DNA of 7,405 nt from NIOZ-UU13 sp964417935 (GTDB lineage: Bacteria; Planctomycetota; Phycisphaerae; Sedimentisphaerales; Anaerobacaceae). Made by a program: the position numbers and the translations under genes. Below the pieces are notes generated by a model. It worked only from the letters and a program-made list of their open reading frames with translations, did not search any database and was not told where the DNA came from. How positions within the stretch are numbered: position 1 is the stretch's first letter; each line of letters begins with the position of its first letter. The stretch spans positions 1-7,405 of the forward strand of contig CAYQKF010000186.1 in NCBI GenBank assembly GCA_964417935.1, read 5' to 3'. Shown piece after piece: positions 6,104 to 7,405 of the stretch.

Positions 6104-7345
6104 TTACTTCCATCGAAGCTGATGGAGTTCTTCTTTGTTGCGAATGAACTTAACCGCACCATCATTTAAGAGAACACATCCACCCTTAGGATCGTGGTTA
6201 TCGAAAGTAAATAACTCAGGCCCGCCGTACTGATTCCAGCCTGCCTTGGTCTCGAATAAAAGCACGGTATCCGGCGGAGAATCCGGCTTGCAATTCGGAT
6301 TCATAGCGTAATGGCATTTTCCTTCACCTGCGGCGGGGCACTTGAAATGACCCCTCATTCTTTCCTCATTGACGTAAGAAGTGTTTGTTCTATCACGCAT
6401 AATGGCGTCACACCACTCAGTGGGTTCAGGATATGAGGTGGCATTCCTGCGATGAAAATAAACGACTTTGTAGAGTCTTTGCATATTTGATGCACAATCG
6501 CCGCGTAACTTGAATGCTCGCATTTGCGGTGGTTCCATTAGTTTCAAATTTGGCAAGCCCTGTGGGTATTTGAACATGCGCTTGTTCTCGGCTCCTATAA
6601 GATGGCCGTAGATATGTACCTTGAAGGATGTCAGGTGCTTGTTATTACTATAGCAAGCGATATCGAGCGTCGTATCATCTACCATCATGCCGCCCAAGCC
6701 AAAGGATGTTCCCAAGCTCACGTCGCGGGCAAAGGCCTTGATGAGTTCCTGATCGGTCACCTCGAAAGTCTGGAAAGAGTGCATATACTTCTTCTCCTCT
6801 GGGTCAAGTATACTCTGCAGTTCAGTATCGGGAATAAAGTAATTCAGAGGTGAGTGGGGGTACCGGATCTTAATACGAGTACAACTGCTAAGATCTGGTG
6901 GCGAGCTGCTCTGTACCAGTGTCGAGAAGTATAGCAGCCCGAGCAGAAGTATACCCAAAAAAAGATAGGATAGGCCAATGAAAGTAAACACTCTAACCTT
7001 GGCGATTGAAGCCTTTGTTCTCGATTGTCCGAAGTATGACCACAAACGATTGGTAACATGCCTCGCAAGCCCAGCGACTATGGACACGATTGACGCAGGT
7101 AGCCAACCTGCAAGTATTACTAAGGGAAGACCGATTGCCTCGGGGAAAAAACGGCAGTAGTCATAGTTATATAAGGCCACGACTGCTGGAAAAACCACTG
7201 TAATAAGAAACGTGCAGATGATGAACAATCCCCAACCAATGAATACGCCCTTAATGATCTTACCGCTTTGCAATACATACACGAAAGCTATGATAAAGCC
7301 TGCCGACATAAAAAGAAATGACAACACATATATTAAAACTTGCAT
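6104..7345 (-). CDS. Four-helix membrane protein with planctomycete prepilin-like C-terminal domain
   Basis: A 413-residue protein not assigned to a named family. Hydrophobic segments at about 2-26, 33-58, 70-95 and 118-142 predict four membrane helices, and residues 143-413 form a soluble part. The middle (about 155-295; IRYPHSPLNYF, DPEEKKYMHSF, DQELIKAFARDVSLG) is unfamiliar. The last hundred residues carry HFKCPAAGEGKCHYAMNPN (about 333-351), DTVLLFETKAGWNQYGGPE (about 359-377) and NHDPKGGCVLLNDGAVKF (383-400), the pattern of the C-terminal 'H-x9-DG' region of planctomycete prepilin-like DUF1559 proteins, here with ten residues between His and Asp. Unlike those proteins there is no N-terminal prepilin cleavage/methylation helix. 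The Cys-rich tail probably lies outside the cytoplasm, an inference from export of related proteins. Start ATG 7345 has AGGAG six bases upstream. It is divergent in direction from the sugar cluster and unlikely to be functionally tied to it. Confidence 0.8.
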   Translation of the reverse strand: MQVLIYVLSFLFMSAGFIIAFVYVLQSGKIIKGVFIGWGLFIICTFLITVVFPAVVALYNYDYCRFFPEAIGLPLVILAGWLPASIVSIVAGLARHVTNRLWSYFGQSRTKASIAKVRVFTFIGLSYLFLGILLLGLLYFSTLVQSSSPPDLSSCTRIKIRYPHSPLNYFIPDTELQSILDPEEKKYMHSFQTFEVTDQELIKAFARDVSLGTSFGLGGMMVDDTTLDIACYSNNKHLTSFKVHIYGHLIGAENKRMFKYPQGLPNLKLMEPPQMRAFKLRGDCASNMQRLYKVVYFHRRNATSYPEPTEWCDAIMRDRTNTSYVNEERMRGHFKCPAAGEGKCHYAMNPNCKPDSPPDTVLLFETKAGWNQYGGPELFTFDNHDPKGGCVLLNDGAVKFIRNKEELHQLRWK

Positions 7346-7351
7346 TTATAT

Positions 7352-7356
7352 CTCCT
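7352..7356 (-). promoter_or_regulatory. Shine-Dalgarno of the membrane-protein gene
   Basis: On the minus strand AGGAG lies six bases before the ATG at 7345, which fixes this start. No convincing -35/-10 pair can be identified in the 49 bases left before the window edge. Confidence 0.75.
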
Positions 7357-7385
7357 CATATAGTTAAGTTGACGACTTTAGTTAC

Positions 7386-7401
7386 TGATCCCGTTGGATC
7401 A
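7386..7401. other. Perfect 6-bp hairpin upstream of the membrane-protein gene
   Basis: TGATCC and GGATCA pair perfectly around a CGTT loop. It lies about 40 bp upstream of the minus-strand start codon and could be an operator, part of a terminator cut by the window edge, or chance. No T tract is visible before the sequence ends. Confidence 0.35.
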
Positions 7402-7405
7402 CCTT

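Noticed and set aside
7390..7405. GTTGGATCACCTT at the window end resembles the 3' end of 16S rRNA.
   Set aside because: The preceding bases do not match the conserved 16S 3' helix, and the match is explained by a short local palindrome; about a dozen bases is too little.

Overview
The window looks like an accessory, carbohydrate-degrading region of a Planctomycetota genome, most likely a Phycisphaerae/Sedimentisphaerales-type bacterium. This is inferred from family resemblance: Tat-exported S1 sulfatases next to a DUF1680/GH127 glycosidase, a planctomycete-style beta-sandwich domain with a Pro/Glu linker, and a protein ending in a planctomycete prepilin-like 'H-x-DG' tail. No rRNA or marker gene is present, so the lineage is not proven.

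Layout. (a) 1-530: the 3' end of a gene for a secreted beta-sandwich (carbohydrate-binding/LamG-associated) domain, entering from outside the window. (b) About 502-1035: the C-terminal third of a sulfatase in another frame, lacking its catalytic head; the two are joined abruptly near base 500, either a deletion scar or an assembly chimera. (c) 1035-2720: an intact iduronate-2-sulfatase-like enzyme (Tat signal, formylglycine motif CGPSR), whose ATG overlaps the preceding stop by one base. (d) 2737-4830: an intact secreted GH127-type beta-L-arabinofuranosidase-like enzyme with the full Glu/Cys catalytic set. (e) 4889-5131: a short Tat/lipoprotein head with no recognisable enzyme body. (f) 5156-5476, minus strand: an IS200-like REP-associated transposase (RAYT) cut off before its catalytic tyrosine, followed on its upstream side by two identical 24-bp repeats that can form bulged hairpins. 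(g) 5578-6103: no convincing gene, but several palindromes and a 7-bp tandem repeat. (h) 6104-7345, minus strand: an unrecognised four-helix membrane protein with a prepilin-like C-terminal domain.

How it works together. The two intact enzymes (c, d) lie on the same strand 16 bp apart and are probably co-transcribed. A sulfatase plus a beta-L-arabinofuranosidase-like enzyme suggests stepwise export-dependent degradation of a sulfated, arabinose-containing (or related) glycan; the substrate itself is inference. The headless sulfatase upstream and the Tat head downstream suggest the cluster once held more enzymes and has been eroded.

The area from about 4889 to 6100 is the most unusual part. 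It has a gene head without a body, a transposase head without a tail, REP-like repeats, a pair of near-identical 17-bp palindromes bracketing about 900 bp, and a tandem repeat. I read it as a RAYT/REP-driven decay or rearrangement zone rather than a new defence or metabolic system. I found no CRISPR array, tRNA, rRNA or phage module.
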